From the NCBI GenBank assembly GCA_003439945.1, contig QVRM01002221.1, positions 519,501 through 583,500 on the forward strand: a stretch of DNA of 64,000 nt, in the 5' to 3' direction. A program made the position numbers and the translations under genes. Below, piece by piece: positions 47,583-59,250 of the stretch (the stretch's first letter is position 1; every line of letters starts with the position of its first letter). The notes under the pieces were generated by a model, which saw only the letters and a program-made list of their open reading frames with translations, was not told the DNA's origin and did not search any database. This stretch comes from Dermanyssus gallinae (taxonomy: Eukaryota > Arthropoda > Arachnida > Mesostigmata > Dermanyssidae).

Positions 47583-47769
47583 CGCTTGCCCGGCTGGTTT
47601 TCCGCAAACGTTTAACGTCCACGGACTTGCTTTCGCATTTCTCCGTAAGACGGATCCCATAAATACAGAATGTGCAACGATGGGGATCGAACCCGTGCAT
47701 CTTTGTGTCTCCTCCGGTCGCAAGGCGTACGCGAATGCACCCACCATGCCACTAAAGTCGAAACTCGAC
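47583..47769 (-). mobile_element. tRNA-derived SINE, copy 4
   Basis: Minus-strand copy: plus-strand reads ggggatcgaacccgtgca (B box complement), tgtctcctccggtcgcaagg, and ends ...gaaactcgac, the head of the family. The tail is more diverged than in copies 1-3. Confidence 0.8.
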
Positions 47770-50139
47770 AGACACAGTATTGTCCGACGTCGGCCTATCG
47801 GCATGTACGAGTATATTATCGTGCACGTTCGTGTGTGTAAATACACAAAGCAGTAGCAAAAATCGCCTTCAAACCCGGCCGGGCGTACGGGGTCATCGAA
47901 GCAAAACGCCTTGTTGCGAGACTCTGCATAGGGACAGAGAGGCCGCGTTGCAAACGCGCGAAGCCAGACGTCTAAAGAGGAGAGGCTAAACATCAATTAC
48001 GAGGCTATGGTTCATGACACCGTCGATGAAAGTGTTCCAAAGAACCCAGTTTACCTGAAATGTAGAGGAGGACTTCATGGCAGCAGTGGCAAGGTGGAGG
48101 GAGTTTACCTGCTCACCTTAAACGGTTGTGGCCTGTTGGGTGATTTGTGCACAGAGATAAACGATGCACCATAAGACTTATAATGGCGTAAGAAAGTAAA
48201 GCTATTTGTGCGTTTACCTAAATACTGCATTCTCCGCGAGACCGAGCGCCGTACTTAAAAGTTTGTTTAACGCATAACAACAATAGTTATTAATGGTACG
48301 TTAACGACTATATATATCAAGGATGCTGTAGGACATTTGCCTGATTGGCGAGCCCAATGTGCAATTTGTACTACTACGAAATTTGTATGAACTAGATTTT
48401 TTTACAAGAGATCAAAAATTAGATAACTGTATGGAAAACTGTTGAATGAAAGGGCCACAAATCGGCCATTTTTGAATAAAGAGTTTTTTCTGGATGGATG
48501 TAAAAAATGGCGTAGGCAGTTGTCAAACAAAGCCTCCGGGAGGACGGCCGGTCAAACACGGCAGCAGAATTACAGAAGCTACTGGATGCTACAGGTGCAC
48601 CTAAATAGAATACACCGGTCATTCGTAGGTAGTTTGTTTTGCAGAGGACTAACTGGAAAATGCGATTGCACACACAGATACCGCGGCAAGAGAGAACCTT
48701 CGAAGAAGCTTGGCCGTTAGTGTGGGACTCCAACCCACGAAAAACCAGTCGTGTCCCGTCATCCGGTCTGACTGGGAGCTGCTTTCCCATAGCATACGAT
48801 AGTCAGGGGGGGGGGGAGAAGCAACTACTCCTGGTGGGTGTGGTACGCGGGAACCGCGGGAAGGTGCAAGCGAATTAGAAGGGCGGTCCTTGTCATCTCC
48901 CGTAGGAACTTCTTAAAAACTTGTGATGTTTCGTTCCGGTAAGATGTTGGTACCGTCGTTTTCTTGATAACGTCGCGTAATTTATGTCACGCCAATAATC
49001 TAATAAAAACTCAAGCATTGTAAAATGCAGTCACGATTATAAACCACGTCGTCAATGTAAGAAAGTCCCATTTCATTGCGAAAAAGAAAGTGCCTGTACT
49101 TAACTACGAATCACCCCATATATATATATATATATACATATATAGGTGGTCGATGCATCGCTTCGGATGCATGGAAGTACATTTTACTGACAGAAGCGAG
49201 TTACTTTCGCACCAACGGCGGTACGGTACAAATGGAGAAGCGAATCCGTCTGCTCTGCAAATTTGTTGAAGAATAGTCAGAATTCAATCATAACTGCGTC
49301 CTAATTAAGTCAAATAGGAATTCTACCGAATTAAGCGCAAACCGCCGGACGTTCCCTTCGCCAGCTGTCCGACTGTGAAGTGGAGCGGATCGAATCGAGG
49401 CGAACACGACAAGCGATCATTGTCTAATCGCATTAACGTCACGCGCCACTACCCATCTGGGTTTGTGTAATTAAAACCAAATTATCGGAAAATGGAGAAC
49501 CGCCACTTAGGCAGCAAACTGCGGTACCCTGTCGGCCGAATCATCTTTCTCCAGCTCCGCAGCAGCATCGGGCATTACCGCGAAGACCGGAGCTCTTTAA
49601 GCAATAACGCGTGAAGTCAGTATGTATTACTTAATACTAATGACCAACTATTGATTAAGACATTAACAAGCTACACAGACGTGCTTTAAAAGCTTGTATT
49701 ATTATTATTATTATTATTATTCCTTTTTTTTGTAGCAGCCTCACTTCTCACTGCCCATTGGGACGACATCCGGCAGGCTCTACATTTGAGCACATTTCTG
49801 GACGCGGGTCTTGGCAGCTTCGTTACCATACCGACAAATTCGAGACATTTATTGATGGGATCATTTCCATACTAAATGCAGCGTTGTTGCATGCTAATAC
49901 TATTATATTTTAGTGGCATATGACAGACCTTAGGAACAACTCTGATTACCTAACTGGTGTTTTTAAACGTTTAAGATACTTAGATTCAGTGCTGCACTTA
50001 GCATAATGTTTTGCAGCATGTAACATGTTTTTGTTGTTGCTAGAGGTGAAAAATGAAATTAAGGACACTCGCCGATATTATGGAGGGTAGTGTGGGGCTG
50101 AACGCAGGGGGAGAGGTTACGTGATTCACTGTAATCTGA
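47770..50139. other. Intergenic, no gene seen
   Basis: Mixed composition with (TA)n at 49119-49143 and (ATT)n at 49697-49721. The overlapping frames at 48419-48878 have no motif and no second copy. Confidence 0.4.
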
Positions 50140-50424
50140 GTGCACTACTCACTAAAAGCTACCCCCGATGAACTATCCTGGTACGCGGACAACGCCGTAC
50201 ACGCTTCAATGGTATGCACGGCGTCATCGGGCACCCCGACGTCGCAGAGAACGCATATGTCCGTCGCTGCTTTCCCGATCCTTATCATGTACGACTGGAA
50301 CTGGCTATGTCCGCTCAGCGCCTAGGCAGCGTAGCATGTCATTGGCTCTTGTGCCGTATACCACTTGCGCTAGTCCGTGATGACGGAGCGTGTCGACGTA
50401 CCTCTCGTGTCTCTGGCAGGCGGG
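50140..50424. other. Unassigned segment next to the repeated 5' junction
   Basis: Frames on both strands are open for 60-90 codons. On minus it lies in the position where the RLE-element sequence would continue beyond the repeated block 50425-50560, but no recognisable motif is seen, so it is probably another part of that element or a different insertion. Confidence 0.3.
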
Positions 50425-50560
50425 TGGATCCACGTCTCCGCCTATGCGGCGAGTATGGCCTCTTGAGCCTCAGTCCACGATATCTTCCCATTTAATCTTG
50501 CCTACTCCTTTCTTTCTCCAGCATGCCCCATGGAAGTAGGCATGGGATTGTTGTTGTTAA
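50425..50560 (-). repeat. Repeated element block, copy 1, abutting (TTA)n
   Basis: About 135 bp nearly identical to 51268-51400, sharing 'ccacgtctccgcctatgcgg' through 'gccccatggaagtaggcatg'. Both copies then run into a TTG/TTA-rich tract. On the minus strand this is the left (5') edge of the RLE-type element fragment. Confidence 0.85.
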
Positions 50561-50656
50561 TATTATTATTATTATTCTTTATTGCTGATCATACAATCGT
50601 GAGGTCTAAACATGTATTAATATATTATTGGATCTCTCGGTAGCAGTGTCTTCCTC

Positions 50657-51270
50657 TCAAAACATTGACCCGATTATATAGGCAGCGTTACCTCTGCATA
50701 CTGCCAGCGAGAGCAACTGCCGCAGGAACTCGCTCTTTCGTCGGTCGCCTGTGTTCTCCTGTATTCGTTCGCCAAGCTCTTTAATGAATCTCCTTGTGCC
50801 TTTACTAGCGGGACCTAGTGTTTCCATAGCGATAGGCACGACGTGGTATCTGGATTCTAAGTCCCTGTACTTTCGTCTTTTTTCTCGATCGGCATGTTCG
50901 GCGACCCAGCCGACCTCAAGGGCACTGTGTCGTAGGTAGGACGGGGCAACAGTGCAGGATACTGTTGTATCCCATGCCAGACACTTACCGCAAGGCCACA
51001 ATAAAATAGTGACTGCGTCGGGCCTCCTGTGACTGCTTGTATCGTGTCTGGGCTCCAGCGTACTCGGTATGCCTGCACGACGCAGGGCTCTCCTTATGAT
51101 CGAGTTAAGTTCCGCGTGCCTAGCGGCTCTTCCTTGGCTTTTGATGCAGCTCAAGGTGAAGGCCGTTACTCTCTACAGGCGTCCCACAGGCTGAGCAGGT
51201 GTATGGCTCGCATATGGGAGCTCCAATTCGGAGCGCTGTCACCATGCGGAAGGAGGTATTGTCCAGCATG
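50657..51270 (-). pseudogene. RLE-type non-LTR element, C-terminal fragment
   Basis: Minus frame: 'LDNTSFRMVTALRIGAPICE' leads into a knuckle CSACGTP...GLH...LSC, interrupted by a 2-base frameshift (near 51155). The open part of 165 codons then runs 'RHAELNSIIRRALRRAGIP', RRPDAV ... LAWDTTVS (PD...D nuclease core), 'VPIAMETLGP' and 'FLRQLLSLAVCRGNAA'. These blocks parallel the ORF2 end at 39900-40630 and match 35400-35623 closely. Only the endonuclease end of the protein is left. The 3' UTR continues to about 50570, with an AATAAA and a (TAA)n tail. Confidence 0.85.
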
Positions 51271-51400
51271 GTGGGTCCACGTCTCCGCCTATGCGGTGAG
51301 TATGGCCTCTTGAGCCTCAGTCCACGATATCTTCAAATTTAATCTTGCCTACTCCTTTCTTTCTCCAGCATGCCCCATGGAAGTAGGCATGAGATTGTTA
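51268..51400 (-). repeat. Repeated element block, copy 2, abutting (TTA)n
   Basis: Second copy of 50425-50560. Here it joins, on the minus strand, directly to the C-terminal coding fragment at 51270, and on its other side to (TTA)n at 51397-51421. Minus-strand translation contains 'SWTEAQEAILTA', plausible as upstream coding sequence of the same element. Confidence 0.8.
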
Positions 51401-51421
51401 TTATTATTATTATTATTATTC

Positions 51422-54400
51422 CTATTCCTTCTTCCTCTATTCCTAGTTTTTCTTCCTATTCCTTCCTTCTTTCTATTCATATTCCTATTCGTTTTTCTTA
51501 TTCATATTGCTTTCCTATTTTTTCTTCTTATTCCTATTCCTTCTTCCTATTACTATTTCTTCTTCCTATTCCTATTCCGTCTGCCTATTCCTATTCCTTC
51601 TTCCTATTCATATACCTTTTTCCTATTTCTTCTTCCTATTCATATTCCTTCTTCCTGTTCATATACCTTCTTCCTATTTCTTCTTCCTATTTATATTCAT
51701 TTTTCCTATTCATTCTTCTTCTTCTTATTTACTTTCCCTATTCCTATTCCTTCGTCATATTCCTTCTTCCTATTCCCATTCCTTCTTCCTATTCCCATTC
51801 CTTCTTCCTATTTCTATTCCTTTTCCCTATTCATATTCCTATTCCTATTTCTTCTTCCTATTCCTTCTTCCTTCTTACTATTCCTATTCCTTCTTCCTTC
51901 TAACTATTCCTATTCCTTCTTCATATTTCTTCTTTCTATTAATATTCCTTCTTCCTTTTCCTATTCCATCTTCCTATTCCTATTCCTTCTTCCTATTCCT
52001 ATTCCGAGAGAGCGATGACTACAAGTTACCGGAAGAGCCCATGTTGTAGAAACAGATACTTCGTTACTGGGTTTGCAATGCATGGATTTCATATGAAGAT
52101 ATGTATACGAAATGGGTGGCATGAAATATCAACCGAGTGTGAATGCAACCTATGCGGCAAATTATGTAATCTGTATCATCTCCAACAGTGTACAAAAGCA
52201 ATATCGTTGATGAAAGTTATTTAGGAGCGCTGTAGCACATATGTGCATAAACCAAATATTGGTTAATAAACAATACATTCATATTCATTCCTTCTTCCTA
52301 TTCATATTTCTTCTTTCTGTTCCAATTCCTTCTTCTATTCCCATTCCTTGTTTCTATTCCTATTCCTTCTTTCTATTCATATTCCTTTTTCCTATTCCTA
52401 TTTTTTCTTCCTAGTACTATTACTATTCCTTCTTCCTATTCCGATTCATAATCCTTATTCTTATTTCTATTCTTTCTTCATATTCCTACCCCTATTCCTT
52501 CTTTATAGTCCTTCTTCCAATTCCTACTCATATTCCTTCTTCCTATTCCTATTCTTTTTTTTATTAGTATTTCTTCATCCTATTTCAATTTATATTTATT
52601 CTTCCTATTCCTTCTTTCTGTTCCTTCTTCCTATTCCTTCTTCATATTCATTCTTATTATTCCTACTCCTATTCCTTCTTCCTATTCCTTCTTCATATTC
52701 CTTCTTCCTAGTCCTACTCCTATTCCTTCTTCCTAGTTCTGATTCCTTTTTCATATTCCTTCTTCCTATTCCTTCTTTCGATTCCTACTTTCTACCTTCT
52801 CTTCTTCCTTATTCATAACTTCTATTCTTCTTTCTATTATTTCTTCTTATTCCTACCTCCTATCCTTCTTTCTATTTCTACTACTCCTATTCCTTCTTCC
52901 TATTCCTATTCCTTCTTCCTATACTATTCCTTCTTCCTAATTCCTATTCCTTCTTCTATTACTATTCCTTCTTCCTATGTATATTCCTTCTTCCTATTAC
53001 AATTCCTTCTTACCATTCCTTCTTCCTATTCCAATTCCTTCTTTCCTATTCTATTCCTATTTTTCTTCCTAGTCCTATTCCTATTCCTTCTTCCTATTCC
53101 TATTTTTTTCTTCCTAGTCCTATTCCTATTCCTTCTTCCTATTCCTAGTTTTTCTTCCTATTCCTTCTTTCTATTCCTACTTCCTATTCCTGTTCATTCT
53201 TGCTGTTCCTATTCCTTCTTCATATTCCTATTCCTCCTTCCTATTCCTATTCCTCTTCCTATTCCTATTCCGTCTTCCTATTCGTTCTTCCCATTTTTAT
53301 TCCTTCCTTCTTTCTATTCATATTCCTATTTCTTTTCATATTCCTATTCCTTCTTCCTATGCCTACTTCTACTCCCACTTCCTATTCCTGTTCATTTATT
53401 CTGTTCCTATTCCTTCTTCATATTCCTATTCCTATTCCTTCTTCCTATTCCTTCTTCATATTCCTATTCCTATTCCTTCTTCCTATTCCTATTCCTATTC
53501 CTTCTTCCTATTCCTATTCCTTCTTCCTATTCCTATTCCTTCTTTCTATTCCTATTCCTTCTTTCTATTTCTTCTTCTAATTCATATTCCTTCTTATTGT
53601 TCCTATTTCTATTCATATTCCTTTTTCCTTTTCCTTTTCCTATTCCTATTCCTATTCCTTCTTCCTATTCCTATTCATTCTTCATATTCCTATTTTTTCT
53701 TCCTAGTTCTATTTCTATTCCTTCTTCCTAATCCTATTTTGTTCTTCCTAGTTCTATTCCTATTCCTTCTTCCTATTCTTATTCCTTCATCATATTCCTA
53801 TTTTTTCTTCCTAGTTATATTCCTATTCCTTCTTCCTATTCCTATTCCTTCTTCATTTTTCCATTCTTTCTTCCTAGTTATATTCCTATTTCTTCTTCAT
53901 ATTCCTATTCCTAATCCTTATTTCTATTCCGTCTTCCTATTCCTTCTTCCCATTCCTTTTTCCTATTCCTTTTTCCTATTCCTTCCTCCTATTCCTTCTT
54001 CCTATTAGTATTTCTTTTTCCTATTCCCATTTCTTCTTCCTATTAGTAATTTCATCTTCTAATTCTTTCTTCCTATTCCTTCTCCATATTTCTTCTTCCT
54101 ATCCCTATGTCTTCTTTCTATTCCTTCTGCCTATCCCTAGTTTCTTCTTTCTATTCCTTCTTCTATCCTATTTCTTCTTTCTATTCCTTCTTCCTATCCC
54201 TATTCCTTCTTTCTATCCTTCTCATATTCTTCTTCCTATTCCTTCTTCATATTTCTTCTTCCTATTCCTACTTCTATTCATGCTTCCTATTCCTTCTTCC
54301 TAGTCCCTACTTTGATTCCTTTTTTCTATTCCTTCTTCCTATTCCTACTTCTATTCATTCTTCCTTTTCCTATTTCTTCTTCCTATTCCTATTCCTTCTT

Positions 54401-57106
54401 CTTGTTCCTATTCCTTCTTCCTATTCCTATTCCTTTCTTCCTGTTCCTTCTTCCTATTTCTTCTTCCTATTCCTATTCCTTCTCTTGTTCCTATTCCTTC
54501 TTCCTATTCCTATTCTTTCTTCCTGTTCCTTCTTCCTATTCCTATTCATTCTTCCTATTTCTGTTCATTCTTCCTATTTCTATTCATTCTTCCTATCCCT
54601 ATTCATTCTTCATATTTCTTCTTCCTATTCCTATTCCTTCTTTCTATTCCTATTCCTTAATCATATTCCTTCTTCCTATTCATATTTCTTCTTTCTGTTC
54701 CTAGTCTTATTCCTATTCCTTCTTCCAATTCCGGTTCATATTCATATTTCTTCTTCATATTCCGATTTCTATTCCTTCCTATTCCTATTCCTTCTTTATA
54801 TTCCGATTCCTATTCCTACTTCATTCTTTCTATTCCTATTCCCTTTTCCTATTCCTATTCCCTTTTCCTATTCCTTCTTCATATTTCTATTCCTTCTTCT
54901 TGTTCCTATTCCTTCTTCCTATTCCTATTCCAGGTCCTGCTTCCAGTTCCTATTTTTATTCTTTCTTTTTATTCCTATTTATTCTCCCTATTCCTTCTTC
55001 ATATTTCTTCTTCCTATTCCTTCTTCCTATTCCTTCTTCATATTCCTATTCCTTTTTCCTATGCATTCTTCCTGTTCATATTCCTTCTTCCTATTCCTAT
55101 TCTTTCTGCCTATCCCTTTTTCCTGTTCATATTTCTTCTTCCTATTCCTATTCCTTCTTCATATTCCGATTCCTATTCCTACTTCTATTCCTTCTTCCTA
55201 TTCCTTCTTCATATTCCTATTCCTTCTTTCTATTCCTTCTTCTTGTTCCTATTCCTTCTTCCTATTCCTATTCCAGTTCCTTCTTCCTATTTCTATTCCT
55301 GTTCTTCCTATCTTCCTGTTCCTATTTTTATTCTTTCTTTTTATTCCTATTTATTCTCCCTATTCCTATTTTTATTCTTTATTTTTATTCCTATTTATTC
55401 TCCCTATTCCTTTTTCATATTTCTTTTTCCTATTCCTTCTTCACATTCTTTCTTCATATTCCTTCTTCATGTTCCTATTCCTTTTCATATTCCTATTCCG
55501 ATTCATATTCATATTCCTCCTTCATATTCCGATTCCTAATCCTTATTGCTATTTCTAGTCCTTCCTCCTATTCCTTCTTTCTATTCCTATTCTTTCTTCC
55601 TATTTTTTCTTCCTACTCCTTCTTCATATTCCTTCTTCATATTTCTTGTTCCTGTTCTTTTTTTCCTATTCCTATTCTTTCTTCCTATTTTTTCTTCCTA
55701 CTCCTTCTTCATATTTCTTGTTTTTGTTCTTTTTTTTCCTATTCCTACTTCTATTCCTTCTTCCTATTCCCATTCTTTCTTCATATTCCTTCCTCCAATT
55801 CCTACTCCTATTCCTTCTTCCTAATCCTATTCCTTTTTCTTATTCCTATTCCTTCTCCTGTTCCTATGTCTTCTTCATATTCCTTCTTCCTATTCCTACT
55901 TCTATTCCTTCTTCCTATTCCTATTCATTCTTCCTACTCATATTCCTTCTTCCTATTAGTATTCCTTCTTCCTGTTTCTATTCCTTCATCCTATTCCTAT
56001 TCCATCTTTCTATTCCTTTTTCATATTCCTTCTTCCTATTCCTACTTCCATTCCTTCTTCATATTCCTTCTTCCTATCCCTACTCCTATTCCTTCATCAT
56101 ATTCCTATTCCTAATCCTTATTTATATTCCTTCTTCCTCTTCCTATACCTGCTTCTTATTCCTATTCCGATTCCTTCTGCCTATTCCTATTCCTTCTGCC
56201 TTTTCCTTTCCCTTCTTCCTATACCGATTCCTTCTGCCTATTCCTATTCCTTCTGCCTTTTCCTATTCCTTCTTCCTATTCCTATTCCTATTCTTGCTTC
56301 GTGCTCCTATTTCTGCTTCGTGCTCCTATTCCTGCTTCGTGCTCCTATTCCTTCTTCCTATTTATTTTTCTACTCCTATTCCTATTCCTTCTCCCCATTC
56401 CTTCTTCCTATTTCTTCTTCGTGCTCCTATTCCTTCTTCCTACTCCTATTTCTACTCCTATTCCTATTCCTTCTTCCTATTCCTATTCCTTCTTCCTATT
56501 TCCATTCCTTCTCCCTATTCCTATTCCTTCTTTCTATTCCCATTCCTTCTGCCTATCCTTATTCCTTCCTCCTATTCCTATTCCTTCTTCCTAATCCTAT
56601 TTCTCTTCCTAGTGTTATTTCTTCTTTCTATTCTTATTCTGTTTCATATTCCTATTCCTTCTTCATATTCATATTCATTTTCCTATTCCTTCTTTCTATT
56701 CGCATTCCTTCTTCCTATTCCTATTCCTTCTTCCTATTCCTATTCCTTCTTCCTATTCCTATTCCTTCTTCCTATTCCTATTCCTTCTTCCTATTCCAAT
56801 TCCTTTTTCTTATTATTATTCCTTTTCCTGTTCCTATTCTTTCTTCCTATTCCTTCTTCCTATTTCTTATTCATATGCCTTCTTCCTATTACTATTCCTT
56901 CTTTATATTCCTTCTTCCTATTCCTACTTCTATTCCTTCTTCCTATTCCTTCTTCCTGTCCCTATTTCTTCTTCATATTTCCCATTTCTTTTTCCTATTG
57001 CTATTTCTTCTTTCTATTCCTATTTCTGTTTCCTATTCTTATTCCTATTGCTTCTTTCTATACCTATTCCTTTCCTCCTTCTTTTTCCTATTCCTGTTCC
57101 TTCTTC
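51422..57106. repeat. Pyrimidine-rich tandem array (TTCCTA/TTCTTCC type), about 5.7 kb
   Basis: Plus strand is almost entirely C and T with regular A, built from short units such as ttcctattcctattccttc that vary in register. All open frames in it (up to 488 codons of Ser/Phe/Leu/Pro/Tyr) are by-products of the lack of stops in TTCCTA repeats and are not genes. It is broken by one island of ordinary sequence (52010-52275) and is flanked on both sides by (TTA)n or (TAA)n. The purine/pyrimidine strand bias favours triplex or H-DNA structures (established for such tracts). Confidence 0.97.
52010..52275 (+). other. Non-repetitive island inside the pyrimidine array
   Basis: About 265 bp of ordinary sequence. 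A 69-codon frame (52015-52224) ends with CNLCGKLCNLYHLQQC, a CX2CX7HX3C arrangement like the terminal knuckle of non-LTR polymerases, followed by an aataaa at about 52266. This may be the tail of an old LINE insertion that the array engulfed, but the rest of the frame has no match within the window. Weakly supported. Confidence 0.35.
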
Positions 57107-57151
57107 CAATAATAATAATAATAGTAATAATAATAATAATTATTATTATTA
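57107..57151. repeat. (AAT)n then (ATT)n at the right edge of the array
   Basis: Short palindromic TAA/TTA tract, like that at 40739-40850. Confidence 0.9.
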
Positions 57152-58107
57152 GAGCTATTTTTTAGGAAGTGTCACTTTCAATTCCTATAACCTGCTTCCT
57201 GTTGACTGAATTTACATGAAGTCCGGTGACCACACTCTTGCGTTCCACCCTCTCCAAATCTGGACTTTTATTCCTAAAAAGATAAGACGCTTGGCTACTT
57301 TGCATCTAGTTATTCGCGACGTAAGTAATGACATCTAAATATTTATTGGGATGACGCTTGTGACTTAGGAGTTTAAAGAGGTCAGCATATTGTAGTACAA
57401 TATATAAGCTTTTTTGTGCGTATGCTACGTTTAAAAACGCTATATAAGCGCAGATTTCTGCTCCTTACTTACCTTACTTAGAATTCGCTGGGCAGAATTA
57501 CAGTTGCTTATGCCGCGCTCATCAACTAAGGTTAATAGACCGTTGTCCAAGACGAAGTAGGGTGAGCTATCCCGCATGTATTTTTGAATGGGCGGAGCTC
57601 ACTACTAGCCACTGTAAGAGAGGCATGGATGTATATATATTTATATAGGCAGAAAATGTTATCGTCTGCTAACGTAGTACGCAAAGTAAAACTGAATGGA
57701 TTTTCACAATGTAAGGTTTATTAAAAAATAAATAACTTTTAACGTCGGCTCCCTGAGGCCAACCGCTGTTTAGGCGGCTAGACGGCCGCGACCTACGGCG
57801 TCTCACGTCGTTCACGTGAAGACTTCTCCGCTACCCGACCTCGTCGGGAGCCAACACCAGAGTGCACATCGGAACATGTGCGCTGAACCGCGCTAACCGC
57901 TTTCTTCTCCACCCATAAGGCCGGTCTCTCTACCCTTCTCTAATTCTTCCCCCACTGGCTGTGTTGTCTGGTCTCGAATCTTGTAGAAACACAAAAAAGT
58001 CGTTATACCAATGAAGAGCGGGAAAGAGAAAGTTAATAACATCAAAGAGATCGACTGGCGCAAATATATACATATATATATATATATTTATTGGAAAAAA
58101 TTTTGTT

Positions 58108-58140
<33 letters not shown>
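57152..58140. other. Intergenic, no gene seen
   Basis: AT-rich, with a more GC-rich patch near 57750-57860. (TA)n tracts at 58064-58088 and 58117-58140 lead into the next element. Confidence 0.4.
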
Positions 58141-58450
58141 CTGACTCATTAGCCCCTTCAATAATCAGAGCTGGCGCGGCTCGGGTTAGAATGTACCAGA
58201 ACATCGAGTACCCGAACGGGTTTTACCCACTTGCCTTCGAGGTCCTTGGCAGGCCGGGTCCGACCACTTTCAGTTTGCTACAGAAGGTCGGGAAGGGGCT
58301 GATTCTAAATGTCATGTTCCGACGGTAATTTTTTTTATTTACAGTATCTTATGTGTATTACAACATAGTCGTGTAGTTGGTAAGGCTGAAAGCCCGTGTA
58401 CGCAAATAATAACGCAAAATAATTGATTACATAAAATTAAAAAAAATTGT

Positions 58451-58460
<10 letters not shown>
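58141..58460 (+). mobile_element. RLE-type non-LTR element, 5'-truncated 3' end, copy 1
   Basis: Starts in (TA)n and reads 'TDSLAPSIIRAGAAR', the segment that follows the catalytic WDATVTDSLTPS of the element at 40270. It continues with 'FYPLAFEVLGRPGPTTF', matching 'FSPFAFETMGGPGPLTV' there, up to a stop at 58326-58328. The 3' UTR (58329-58460) ends '...ttgttctcatata', directly in (TA)n. The tail differs from the 35.7-40.7 kb element, so it is a separate family. The frame upstream (Ile-Tyr repeats from (TA)n) is not coding. Confidence 0.8.

Positions 58461-58522
<62 letters not shown>
58456..58522. repeat. (TA)n microsatellite at the element's 3' end
   Basis: TA run of about 65 bp beginning at the last bases of the 3' UTR. 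Confidence 0.95.
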
Positions 58523-58524
<2 letters not shown>

Positions 58525-59109
58525 TAAAAGAGAGAAGACTTACACTCCCGCCGCCCGCGATTTAATACGCGCGAGCCTTTGACGGGAGTGCCCGCCAGCC
58601 CGAATAGACAGGCCAGCAGCTCCCCCACCCTCCCCCCTATCGAGGTTCGGAATGGGGGTACCACACTACTCCACCGTACCGATTAGACGCGTTCACCTCG
58701 CGATTCCGCGTTACACACCAGAATATTACGCGCCCCCCAAAAAAGGGGAGTTTTACCCACTCCAGCGCAGGGGTTCCCCGTAAAATACGGGGCCAGAAGG
58801 TCCTCTCGACCGGTGGTCTGCTTTCATGTGGCCACTTCTCACTCATTTTGCCTATTAAGCCAAGGCAGCAGGCGTCCCGGACGGTGCCACCGGGTGTCAC
58901 CCGAGGCATTAACCGTCCGGCCCGGGGGTCCTCGTGCAAAACGGTCCCCCCGTATTGGCAATAGCCTTAACAGCCCTCGAATGGGCCACGACAGGATGAC
59001 AATATAAATTCGTTGACACCCAGTTTCTATCGTATGCCTTGCCCCCCGTTAGATGTTCGAAGCGGGGGTGTTACTATTGGGAGTTTGTACCGTCTGACTA
59101 ACTTACAAG
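58525..59109. other. GC-rich, hairpin-rich segment upstream of the second 3' tail
   Basis: About 585 bp with several perfect short hairpins: ccccgta-aaa-tacgggg near 58775, cccc/gggg around an A run near 58735, and ccggacgg...ccgtccgg spanning about 58877-58920. Frames on both strands are short and motif-free. It is set between the (TA)n run after copy 1 and the tail copy 2. It may be the 5' part of a non-autonomous element sharing that tail, or an unrelated structured RNA-coding segment. Confidence 0.4.
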
Positions 59110-59219
59110 TACAGTATCTTATGTGTATTACAACATAGTCGTGTAGTTGGTAAGGCTGAAAGCCCGTGTACGCAAATAATAACGCAAAATAATTGATTAC
59201 ATAAAATAAAAAAATTTGT

Positions 59220-59226
<7 letters not shown>
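59110..59226 (+). mobile_element. RLE-type element 3' tail, copy 2
   Basis: Matches 58340-58460 almost base for base, from acagtatcttatgtgtatta to ttgttctcatata, again ending in (TA)n (59224-59250). No coding sequence of the element is attached on its left. Confidence 0.9.

Positions 59227-59250
<24 letters not shown>

Noticed and set aside
51370..57165. Long open frames of 130-488 codons rich in Phe, Leu, Pro, Ser and Tyr
   Set aside because: They translate TTCCTA-type repeats, which contain no stop codons in several frames; overlapping frames look equally good, so they are not genes.
58637..58939. 100-codon minus frame in the hairpin-rich segment
   Set aside because: Short, no motif, and the DNA structure explains the composition better than coding.
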